Assembly (NCBI GenBank): GCA_028696875.1
Contig: JAQVGF010000003.1
Location: 1 to 42,683, forward strand
Length of the DNA stretch: 42,683 nucleotides
Source of the DNA: Dysgonamonadaceae bacterium
GTDB taxonomy: Bacteria; Bacteroidota; Bacteroidia; Bacteroidales; Dysgonomonadaceae
Direction: 5' to 3'
In this document: in pieces, positions 10,191 through 18,076 of the stretch
Layout: each line of letters opens with the position of its first letter
Position numbering within the stretch: the first letter of the stretch is position 1
The notes under the pieces: generated by a model
The model's input: only the letters and a program-made list of their open reading frames with translations
Databases searched by the model: none
What the model was told of the DNA's origin: nothing
Position numbers and translations under genes: made by a program

Positions 10191-10402
10191 TCGCTTTAGC
10201 GAAATCTTCTTTGAGTGCACTCCGAAAAGTCAATTACCCTGCTTTCTGAGGGTTTTCAGAGTGGACTCTTCTTTTATTTTTTTGCTTCGCAACATTCACC
10301 CTGTGAAATTTAATTCTATTTCACGGGTGTGAACCCTATGGAAAAAATCGTAGATTTTAATGCAAAGCATTATTCCACGGTACTAACGGTTTGCAAAACC
10401 GT
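10191..10402. repeat. Cluster of hairpins / inverted repeats in one intergenic region
   Basis: TCGCTTTAGCGA (10191-10202); GAGTGCACTCCGAAAA/TTTTCAGAGTGGACTC (10213-10228/10253-10268, 14/16 paired) enclosing ACCCT..AGGGT; CACCC(t)GTGAAAT/ATTTCACGGGTG (10297-10329); AATGCAAAGCATT (10359-10371); ACGGTTTGCAAAACCGT (10386-10402). Confidence 0.7.
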
Positions 10403-10433
10403 GCGAGTGGGAGTTCCTCTTAAAGTGTAAATT

Positions 10434-10468
10434 GCAGCCAAAGTCCCAACAAGAGGATTTAGGGGCGA
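10434..10468 (-). repeat. REP-like element, CCCTAAATCCTCT family copy 1
   Basis: Reverse strand CGCCCCTAAATCCTCTTGTTGGGACTTTGGCTGC matches 41511-41541 gccctaaatcctctaaagaggactttggctg. Confidence 0.65.
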
Positions 10469-10491
10469 TTGACTTATGGGAGTAGACTCAC

Positions 10492-10533
10492 CTTTTAACT
10501 TTTAACTCTTAATTCTTAACTCTTAATTTTAAA
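10492..10533. repeat. Degenerate heptamer array, 6 units
   Basis: cttttaa|cttttaa|ctcttaa|ttcttaa|ctcttaa|ttttaaa. Confidence 0.8.
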
Positions 10534-10567
10534 ACTTGCAAGTTAGCCGATTAGCGCACACTAACAA

Positions 10568-11305
10568 TCAGCCAATCGGCTGTTTTCTTTGCAAAAGTCT
10601 TTGAATTTCCTCATCGCTCAAGACCTTTACATTCGTAAATAAGAATCTATTGTCCAGAAAGTCACCATATTTATTGCATTCTTGTATTGCCGCATTTAAG
10701 ATGGCTTTTACATCTGTTTCGAAAGGGAATAGCATTAAAATAGAAAAGTAGTTTTCTTTTATTTCAAACTCTTCAATTTCAACCTCAGCTTTTTCCAATT
10801 GGAATTTAAACTCGCGCTCAACAATCTCTTTTTGAAGATCGCTGAAATTTTCGAGCAACTGTGATGTGAATAGTGAAAAAAAACGTAGTTTTTGATTGTG
10901 ACCACCTAATCCGGATGAGATGTAAACTTGCTGTTTGCCGGATAAGTCGGAGTTAAGCACAATTCTACTGCCCAATAAGGCAATGGAAGACCAGTTTTTG
11001 AGCTCCGGTTCGAGTGGACTGCTTTGGTAAGTTTCGATGGAGCGATAAGCTCCTACATCGGGTATGGATGCAAGCAAGGTTAAGCTCCGTTTTTTTTGTT
11101 CTATTGTGGCATCGGGTGAAAACAAGATAGCTATCTCTTCGTCGCGAACAAAGGGTTCGTTAGCAGTTCTCAGATATTCAAAATATCTGAAATATTCCAT
11201 TTGCTCCTCGATTGGAACTAATTCTTCGAGGATATGAAAGGAGTCTATTCCCTGATTGTTTAGGGTAGCTCTCAATTTATCAAGTATGTTATTCCACTCA
11301 TTCAT
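10568..11305 (-). CDS. Conserved-looking protein of unknown function (245 aa)
   Basis: Long ORF with normal composition; no recognised motif; flanked by heptamer arrays on both sides. Confidence 0.75.
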   Translation of the reverse strand: MNEWNNILDKLRATLNNQGIDSFHILEELVPIEEQMEYFRYFEYLRTANEPFVRDEEIAILFSPDATIEQKKRSLTLLASIPDVGAYRSIETYQSSPLEPELKNWSSIALLGSRIVLNSDLSGKQQVYISSGLGGHNQKLRFFSLFTSQLLENFSDLQKEIVEREFKFQLEKAEVEIEEFEIKENYFSILMLFPFETDVKAILNAAIQECNKYGDFLDNRFLFTNVKVLSDEEIQRLLQRKQPIG

Positions 11306-11434
11306 TATAACAAAGATACGAATTTTGATCCATCAAAATATGTTTTTTCGGGTTTTATAAGCTTTCTTTTGAGAGTAATTCCCTTAAATTTTATCAATTA
11401 GCTCTATTATTGAAGAGAAATGTATAATTTCGCA

Positions 11435-11736
11435 GTTGGGAACTCAAGATTGGAAACTCGGGACTCGGAATTCGGAATTCGGGACTCGGAATTCGGAATT
11501 CGGGACTCGGAATTTGGGATTAGGGATTCGGGATTAGAGAATAGAAATTAGGTGTTAGAAGATAGGTGTTAGAAGATATTAGAAAATAGAAGAAGATAGA
11601 AGAAGATAGAAGATAGAAGATAGAAGATAGAAGAAGATGTTAGAAACTGGAAACTGGGAAGTAAAAATTAGAATTTAGAAATTGGAATCAACCTCCCAAC
11701 ACCTAACTCCTGAACACCTAACTCTTTACTTCTTAT
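11435..11736. repeat. Long degenerate heptamer array with strand switch near 11688
   Basis: gttggga|actcaag|attggaa|actcggg|actcgga|attcgga|attcggg|actcgga|attcgga|attcggg|actcgga|atttggg|attaggg|attcggg...gatagaa...attggaa, then tcaacct|cccaaca|cctaact|cctgaac|a|cctaact|ctttact|tcttatt. Confidence 0.9.
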
Positions 11737-11761
11737 TACAAAAAACAGAAAAAACAGAAAA

Positions 11762-12196
11762 ATGCGCATCAAAATTATAAATAAATCCACTAATTCTTTA
11801 CCCGAATATGCAACTGCGTTGTCTGCAGGCATGGATTTAAGGGCAAACCTAAAAGAGCCTGTAACCTTAAAACCACTGGAAAGAGCGTTGATACCCACTG
11901 GTTTGTTTATTGAACTGCCGACAGGTTACGAAGCACAAATAAGACCACGAAGTGGCTTGGCAATTAAGCACGGAATATCTGTGTTGAATTCACCGGGAAC
12001 AATTGATGCCGATTATCGAGGTGAGATTTGTGTTGTTTTAGTTAACCTTTCTAACATCGAATTTGTTGTAAATCATGGCGAACGAATTTGTCAAATGGTT
12101 GTTACATCACACTCCACAGTGGAGTGGGAGCAGACTGAAGAACTTGCAAAAAGCGAGCGAGGAACTGGAGGTTTTGGTCATACAGGCAAACATTAA
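11762..12196 (+). CDS. dut: dUTP diphosphatase
   Basis: [58 protein letters not shown]: all dUTPase motifs. Confidence 0.97.
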   Translation: MRIKIINKSTNSLPEYATALSAGMDLRANLKEPVTLKPLERALIPTGLFIELPTGYEAQIRPRSGLAIKHGISVLNSPGTIDADYRGEICVVLVNLSNIEFVVNHGERICQMVVTSHSTVEWEQTEELAKSERGTGGFGHTGKH

Positions 12197-12206
12197 ACCC
12201 ATAAAT

Positions 12207-13967
12207 ATGGAACAGATAATGAATTACAGTATAAAAACAGTAAGTGCTTTTTTAAAAGCTATTGCACCAACATTGTTACTTTTATTTTTGACAACCAATT
12301 TTGTTTTGGCACAAAATAAAAACCAGTTGGCTTTTGACACAGATAATCAGCGAAAATTTGATTACTACTTTTACGATGCACTGAATGCGAAAGCACAAGG
12401 AAAGTTTGCCGAAGCATTCGATCTGTTTCAACACTGTCATGCATTGGACTCAACCAATGCTAATGTATTGAGCGAGCTAAGTAGTTTTTACAATGTTTTG
12501 CAAGAAAAATCAACAGCTGCCAATTATCTCAGCAAAGCTGTTGAGAAAGATCCCGATAATTATTACTACAATATGATGCTGGCATCGTTATATGGTGAGC
12601 TCGATCGTAAAGAAGACGCCATTGGTATTTACACTACGTTATTGGACAAAGATCCCCAAAATACTGATGTGTATATGGCATTGGCGGAGGCTTATAACAA
12701 CAATGGCGATCTTGAAAAAGCTATTGAGACATTGGATGCATTAGAGAAGAATGTTGGAATTAGAGAAGCAATTACCTTAAATAAATTCCGACTTTATTCC
12801 ATGTTGAGTAAAAAAGAAAAAGCATTTGAGGAAATTGAAACCATTATAAAGAAAAATCCGGATAATTTGGGCTATATACTTTTGTTGGGAGATCTGTATT
12901 TGCAAGATGATCAATTAGACAAAGCGCTAAAACAATTCGAAAAAGTAAAAGCTATTGATCCTGATTATCCTTCCTTGGTACTGTCGATGGTAAACTATTA
13001 TGAAAAAAGTGGCAGTCCCAAGTTGGCACAGGAGGAAATACGCTCGGCATTGGTAAACCCAATGTTTGAAGTGGAAATGAAATTACAATTGCTGACACGA
13101 TACATCTCTTTGTTGCAGTCCAATAAAACCGATACCAAAATTGCTAATCCTCTTTTTGAAACATTGTTTGATCAACATCCTCACAATCCACAACTTAATT
13201 ATCTTTATGGGAATGTTTTACTGTTGCAAGAAAACAAAGAGGAGGCAATGAAACAATTTCAGCTTTTTGCCGATGCAGAACCCAGTAATCCGGCAGGTTG
13301 GGAACAAATGCTTCGAATTGCGTTGCCCGATAGTCTGGATAAAGTAGTGGAAATTACCCAAAATGCATTGAAATACAACCCCGATGCCTATCAATTTTAC
13401 TTCTATTTAGGTGGCGCAAAATATCAGCAAGAGAAATATCAAGAAGCATTAACTATTTTCGAAGAAGGACTTGAGCTAATGGATGATGAAAATCCTCTCG
13501 TTAAGTCCGACTTTTATGCTCAAATTGGCGATCTAAATTATCATTTGGGAAAAAAGGAAGTTGCTTTCGAGAATTACGAAAAAGCATTGAAGTTGAACCC
13601 GCAGAATTTGGGTGTTTTAAATAATTACAGCTATTTTTTGTCGCTTGAAAACAAAGACTTGGATAAAGCAGAGCGCATGAGTGGCATAACCGTTAAGGAA
13701 GAACCTACAAACGCTACTTTTTTAGATACTTACGGCTGGGTTTTGTTTAAACAAGGAGCCTACACGATGGCGAAAATATACATTGAAAATGCTGTTAAGT
13801 ACAGCGAGGATGAGCCTTCAGCAGAGGTATTAGAACATTACGGTGATATTTTATATAAAACGGACGAACCGGAGAAAGCTCTTGAACAATGGAAAAAGGC
13901 CAAAGAGCTAGGTAGTGATTCAAAAACACTAAACAAAAAAATTAAAACAAAAAAATACGTAGAATAA
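12207..13967 (+). CDS. Tetratricopeptide-repeat protein with signal peptide
   Basis: ORF 12075..13967 overlaps dut; likely start ATG 12207 (MEQIMNYSIKTVSAFLKAIAPTLLLLF). Repeated TPR motifs (e.g. KEVAFENYEKALKLNPQNLGVLNNYSYFL). Confidence 0.9.
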   Translation: MEQIMNYSIKTVSAFLKAIAPTLLLLFLTTNFVLAQNKNQLAFDTDNQRKFDYYFYDALNAKAQGKFAEAFDLFQHCHALDSTNANVLSELSSFYNVLQEKSTAANYLSKAVEKDPDNYYYNMMLASLYGELDRKEDAIGIYTTLLDKDPQNTDVYMALAEAYNNNGDLEKAIETLDALEKNVGIREAITLNKFRLYSMLSKKEKAFEEIETIIKKNPDNLGYILLLGDLYLQDDQLDKALKQFEKVKAIDPDYPSLVLSMVNYYEKSGSPKLAQEEIRSALVNPMFEVEMKLQLLTRYISLLQSNKTDTKIANPLFETLFDQHPHNPQLNYLYGNVLLLQENKEEAMKQFQLFADAEPSNPAGWEQMLRIALPDSLDKVVEITQNALKYNPDAYQFYFYLGGAKYQQEKYQEALTIFEEGLELMDDENPLVKSDFYAQIGDLNYHLGKKEVAFENYEKALKLNPQNLGVLNNYSYFLSLENKDLDKAERMSGITVKEEPTNATFLDTYGWVLFKQGAYTMAKIYIENAVKYSEDEPSAEVLEHYGDILYKTDEPEKALEQWKKAKELGSDSKTLNKKIKTKKYVE

Positions 13968-13988
13968 GATAAATTCGTTTTTATAACA

Positions 13989-14837
13989 ATGAAAACTCAT
14001 AAACTACTAAAATATTTCGTAAGCTTGCTATTGTTACTAATAGTGGGCATATACTCATGTAAACCCAAAGAACGAATAATTCAGGCTCAGGCAGCATTAG
14101 AAGATAAAACTCAATCCAAGCTTTTCAAGGATGTGATGAGCAAAGGTCTTGAATTCAACACTTTTTCGTCTAAGTTAAACATGACCATCTCTACTGGCAC
14201 CAAAACTATCAGTTCAAAAGGAAATTTGCGCATCATAAATGATGAAGCCATACAGGTATCGGTCCAACCACTATTTGGTATTGAGATGTTTCGTCTTTAT
14301 GTTGAGCCTGATTACCTGATTGTTTTGGATAGAATGAATAAGCGTTATGTAAAAGAGTCGTTTCAAGACCTGACAGAGGAAAACCCGGTTGGATTTAACT
14401 TCTATACTTTACAATCACTCTTTACAAACAGTTTGTTTATCCCGGAACAAAAAGAGGTTTCACTTCAAGATTATAGTAAGTTTAAATATTCTGAGAGTGC
14501 AGATAATTATCATTTAACGGCACGCGATAAAAAATCGAAAATTGATTATTCTTTTTCTGTGAATGGGAACGATCAAATTACCCTTACTCAGTTGTATATA
14601 CCCGAAAAAGGATATTCCCTTCAATGGAATTACAATCAATTCTCGTTAATGCGAAATCTATTTTTTCCACACGAAATGAAAATCACAGCTTCTACTCAAA
14701 AACGTAAGTTAGATACTTCCATTTCACTGTCCGACATCAATTTGAACCAACCATTAACTCTGGAAACGCTCATACCGGGGAGTTATACAAAAGTAGAATT
14801 AAGCGAAGTGCTAAAAATGTTTTCCGATAAAAAATGA
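13989..14837 (+). CDS. DUF4292-family lipoprotein
   Basis: Lipobox IVGIYSCKPKERI; conserved position between a TPR protein and an EnvC-like peptidase; FSSKLNMTISTGTKTISSKGNLRIINDEAIQVSVQPLFGIEMFRLYVEPD. Confidence 0.75.
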   Translation: MKTHKLLKYFVSLLLLLIVGIYSCKPKERIIQAQAALEDKTQSKLFKDVMSKGLEFNTFSSKLNMTISTGTKTISSKGNLRIINDEAIQVSVQPLFGIEMFRLYVEPDYLIVLDRMNKRYVKESFQDLTEENPVGFNFYTLQSLFTNSLFIPEQKEVSLQDYSKFKYSESADNYHLTARDKKSKIDYSFSVNGNDQITLTQLYIPEKGYSLQWNYNQFSLMRNLFFPHEMKITASTQKRKLDTSISLSDINLNQPLTLETLIPGSYTKVELSEVLKMFSDKK

Positions 14838-16168
14838 AACAGGTAGTTGCTCTTTTTAGTTTAGTAATAAGCCTTTCTGTTTTCTCGCAAACAGGTGATT
14901 TGGAACGTTTACAAAATCAACGAAAAAACCTGCAAGCAGAAATTGAGAATACAAATCGGCTCTATTTAAATGTAAAGAAACAAACAACTACTATCATACA
15001 GCGCATTAATCTTATCAACAAACAGATAGAAAACCGAAAGAAAATTATTGCTGTTCAAAACCAAGAAATTGCCGCTCTCGATAATGAGTTATCTCGTTTG
15101 CAAAAAGAGATAGAGGTTTTAAATCGTGAACTTAAACAAAGACAGGATAAGTATGCGAATGCAATAAAAACTGTAATGCATAAGCGACAATCGGAAAATA
15201 AAATCTTTTTTATCCTCTCAGGTAAATCCTTTGGCGAAACATTGCGACGGATGCAATATTTAAAGCAATATTCACGCATGCAAAAAAATCAGGCTGATGA
15301 AATAAAAGAGAAAAATGCAGAGTTGCAAAAAAAACGGACAGATATTGAGCAAGCAAAAATTGAGCGTAGTAAAACACTTGCTGCAATAAGAACAGAACAG
15401 TCGAAATTAATTGAAGAAGAGCAAAATCGTAAAAGCGAAATGAATGAAGCACAAGGCAAACAAAAAGAGTTGCAAAAAGTGCTTCAAGACAAACAAAAGC
15501 AAGCCAATCGCCTGAATTCAGAAATAGAAAAACTGATTGCCGAAGAAGTGGCACGACAAGAACGCGAAGCCAGGCGACTGGAAGAGGAGCAACGCAAAAA
15601 GCGTGCAGAGGAACAACGTCTGGCAGAAGAAAAACGACTCAAAGAGCAAAAGAAAAAGCCTAAGAGAGAAAAAGCAGAACCTGAAAAAGAGATTCCTGAG
15701 CGTACTATCGTAAAAGAAGAACCGCTTATTGCAGAAGCTGAAACATTCAACCTCTCTAAAAACTTTGTTGCAAACAAAGGCAGTTTACCGATGCCTGTAA
15801 CAGGTGCTGCTACAATTGTTTCAAAGTTTGGGATAAATAAACATGCAGAGTGGAATGTATCTACCAATAATAGCGGAATTGATATTCAGGCACAAAACAA
15901 TGCCGACATCCGCTCCATATTTGATGGAGAAGTATCGCGCATCATTGCGTTTCCGGGATACAACAACTGTGTAATTCTCCGACACGGAGATTACTATACA
16001 TTCTATGCCAATATCATAAATGTGTACGTAAAACAAGGACAAAAAGTTAAAACAGGCGAAGCCTTAGGGAAAATATATACCGATTCGGATACAGGTGTTT
16101 CCACAATGCACTTTCAGCTTTGGAATAAAACCACGAAGCTAAATCCGGCGCCCTGGCTCAAAAAATAG
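14834..16168 (+). CDS. EnvC-like murein hydrolase activator (coiled coil plus M23/LytM domain)
   Basis: Signal peptide, long coiled coil, C-terminal LytM-like domain SKFGINKHAEWNVSTNNSGIDI...VILRHGDYYTFYANI...MHFQLW. Overlaps the previous gene's stop by 4 nt. Confidence 0.88.
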   Translation: MKQVVALFSLVISLSVFSQTGDLERLQNQRKNLQAEIENTNRLYLNVKKQTTTIIQRINLINKQIENRKKIIAVQNQEIAALDNELSRLQKEIEVLNRELKQRQDKYANAIKTVMHKRQSENKIFFILSGKSFGETLRRMQYLKQYSRMQKNQADEIKEKNAELQKKRTDIEQAKIERSKTLAAIRTEQSKLIEEEQNRKSEMNEAQGKQKELQKVLQDKQKQANRLNSEIEKLIAEEVARQEREARRLEEEQRKKRAEEQRLAEEKRLKEQKKKPKREKAEPEKEIPERTIVKEEPLIAEAETFNLSKNFVANKGSLPMPVTGAATIVSKFGINKHAEWNVSTNNSGIDIQAQNNADIRSIFDGEVSRIIAFPGYNNCVILRHGDYYTFYANIINVYVKQGQKVKTGEALGKIYTDSDTGVSTMHFQLWNKTTKLNPAPWLKK

Positions 16169-16217
16169 ACTGAAAATATAATATCGTTAATTTCTATTCA
16201 TTGTAAACTACATTTTT

Positions 16218-17468
16218 ATGAATCTAAAACTACGTTTAATTTTGATGAACTTTCTCCAATATGCAATTTGGGGAGCATGGTTAATTTCATTGGGCGCTTA
16301 CTTAGGTGGTAAGCTGAATTTTACAGGCGTACAAATTGGCAGCTTCTTTGCTACCATGGGTATTGCCTCGCTTTTTATGCCTGGACTACTGGGAATTATT
16401 GCAGATCGATTTATACCAGCAGAAAAATTGTTAGGTATTTGTCATTTATTGGGAGCTATGTTTTTGTTTTTGGCTGCTCCTCAAACTGAATATATTGCGC
16501 TTTATACTTACATATTGCTTGCAGTATTTTTTTATATGCCAACCATTGCATTATCAAATGCGGTGGCATACAACGCACTTGAAAAATCGGGGCATGATAC
16601 TGTGAAGTCCTTCCCACCCATTCGTGTGTGGGGCACAGTGGGTTTTATAATCGCTATGATTTCTGTTGATCTGCTCCGTATAGATGGAATGAAATTTTCT
16701 CAGACGGCTTATCAACTCTATTTTTCAGCGGGTCTATCATTTATATTGGGGATCTATTCGTTTACACTTCCAAAGTGTCCTATCAGTCCGGCAAGTGAGA
16801 GCAAATCGTGGGTGGATAATTTTGGCTTGCGTGCATTCGCATTGTTCAAACAACGTAAGATGGCTGTCTTTTTCACTTTCTCCATGCTTCTTGGAGTTGC
16901 CCTTCAAATTACAAACATGTTTGCCAATGACTATTTAACCAATCATTTCGGCAAAATGCCGCAATATCAAGACACATTTGGAGTGCAATATGCAAACATT
17001 CTGATTTCAATTTCTCAAATGTCTGAAACACTTTGTATTTTGTTAATTCCTTTCTTTCTGAAACGATTTGGGATTAAGAAAGTAATGCTGATAAGTATGT
17101 TTGCATGGATATTACGCTTTGGCCTATTAGGGCTTGGCGATCCAGGTGGAGGAGTTTGGATGCTTGTTCTTTCAATGCTTGTGTATGGTGTAGCATTTGA
17201 CTTTTTCAACATATCCGGCTCTTTGTTCGTAGAACAAGAAACGAGTCCGAGAATTCGTTCCAGTGCACAAGGACTTTTCATGATTATGACCAATGGCATT
17301 GGAGCTTTTATAGGTTCATATGCTGCTGGACAAGTGTTAGATATGGTTGGCTGGCCCAATGCATGGTTTGTATTTACCTCCTACTCTGTAGTGGTAATGA
17401 TTCTTTTTGCTATTCTCTTTCAATATAAGCACGATCCTGTAAAGATTGAGAGGCATTTGGTGGGGTGA
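16218..17468 (+). CDS. MFS nucleoside permease (NupG/XapB-like)
   Basis: MNLKLRLILMNFLQYAIWGAWLISLGAYL with ~12 hydrophobic segments; characteristic nucleoside:H+ symporter N-terminus. Confidence 0.88.
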   Translation: MNLKLRLILMNFLQYAIWGAWLISLGAYLGGKLNFTGVQIGSFFATMGIASLFMPGLLGIIADRFIPAEKLLGICHLLGAMFLFLAAPQTEYIALYTYILLAVFFYMPTIALSNAVAYNALEKSGHDTVKSFPPIRVWGTVGFIIAMISVDLLRIDGMKFSQTAYQLYFSAGLSFILGIYSFTLPKCPISPASESKSWVDNFGLRAFALFKQRKMAVFFTFSMLLGVALQITNMFANDYLTNHFGKMPQYQDTFGVQYANILISISQMSETLCILLIPFFLKRFGIKKVMLISMFAWILRFGLLGLGDPGGGVWMLVLSMLVYGVAFDFFNISGSLFVEQETSPRIRSSAQGLFMIMTNGIGAFIGSYAAGQVLDMVGWPNAWFVFTSYSVVVMILFAILFQYKHDPVKIERHLVG

Positions 17469-17507
17469 GGTTGTTTGTGGTGCGGTGTTTGAGGTAGTGT
17501 GAGGAAA

Positions 17508-17563
17508 GAAGAATGAAGAACTAAGAATGAAGAGTTAAGAATGAAGAACTAAGAATGAAAAAT
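17508..17563. repeat. Degenerate heptamer array, 8 units
   Basis: gaagaat|gaagaac|taagaat|gaagagt|taagaat|gaagaac|taagaat|gaaaaat. Confidence 0.88.
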
Positions 17564-17582
17564 CACTCTAAAAATTCTTCTC

Positions 17583-17645
17583 GCTGGTAAGTCTCCAGAC
17601 TTATGCCTCTAACTCCCAAGGCACAGGTCAGAGACCTGCGCCAGC
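17583..17645. repeat. Inverted doublet of GCTGGCGC-family REP-like hairpins
   Basis: Left arm gctggTAAGTCTccAGACTTAtgcc (17583-17607) and right arm ggcaCAGGTCagaGACCTGcgccagc (17620-17645); each is its own hairpin and together they form an imperfect inverted repeat. Confidence 0.75.
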
Positions 17646-17771
17646 CAAAGTTCTGCAAATTTCAAAAAACAATATCATTTCAAGCGTATGTGAGAAATCT
17701 GTTTCTACAAAGAACTAAGGGATGTTTCATTTGGTTATCATAACAAGAGACCAGTATTATTCTTTTATTGC

Positions 17772-17886
17772 CAATCCCGAAAGGGATTGAATGTTTATAG
17801 CACTAATTACAAAATAGAATTCGACCACGATGTGGTCGAATTTACTTTCGTTTTTACGCTATAAACATACAACCTCTTCGAGGTTG
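17772..17886. repeat. Three-hairpin inverted-repeat element (~115 bp, MITE/BIME-like)
   Basis: Hairpins CAATCCC-gaaa-GGGATTG (17772-17789), AATTCGACCAC-gat-GTGGTCGAATT (17818-17842), CAACCTC-ttc-GAGGTTG (17870-17886); arms TTGAATGTTTATAGC (17787-17801) and GCTATAAACATACAA (17858-17872) are inverted, 14/15. Confidence 0.85.
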
Positions 17887-17970
17887 CAATGTAAACCTAA
17901 TTTAATTCCTGACATAGATACTTCTAAAATTGAATGAAAATTCCGCCTCATATTTTTTATTATTACAACC

Positions 17971-18009
17971 AAAAAAAAGCGCCAAGATTTAATCTCTTGA
18001 CGCTTTTTC
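17971..18009. terminator. Bidirectional intrinsic terminator between convergent genes
   Basis: aaaaaaaagcgccaagatttaatctcttgacgctttttc: stem AAAAAGCGCCAAGA/TCTTGACGCTTTTT with A/T tracts on both sides. Confidence 0.75.
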
Positions 18010-18076
18010 GTTTTTTATATAAAAGAACTGCTACAATTTTTGATGTTTATACATTGTGCAGTCTCTTGAAAACCAC

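Noticed and set aside
11435-11736. CRISPR array
   Set aside because: Repeats are 7 nt with no 20-40-nt conserved repeats or unique spacers, and no cas genes are present.
11668-11898. 76-aa minus-strand ORF over the array and dut start
   Set aside because: Antisense to dut and composed partly of translated heptamer repeat; no independent support.
15055-15867. Antisense ORFs (15055..15279, 15210..15554, 15484..15867)
   Set aside because: They lie opposite the coiled-coil K/E/Q-rich region of the EnvC-like gene; Ser/Leu/Phe/Cys-rich composition is typical of shadow ORFs.
17772-17886. tRNA or other known cloverleaf RNA
   Set aside because: Three stems but no tRNA consensus (no T-loop GTTCNANNC, no acceptor pairing); the outer pairing is an inverted repeat of homologous hairpins.
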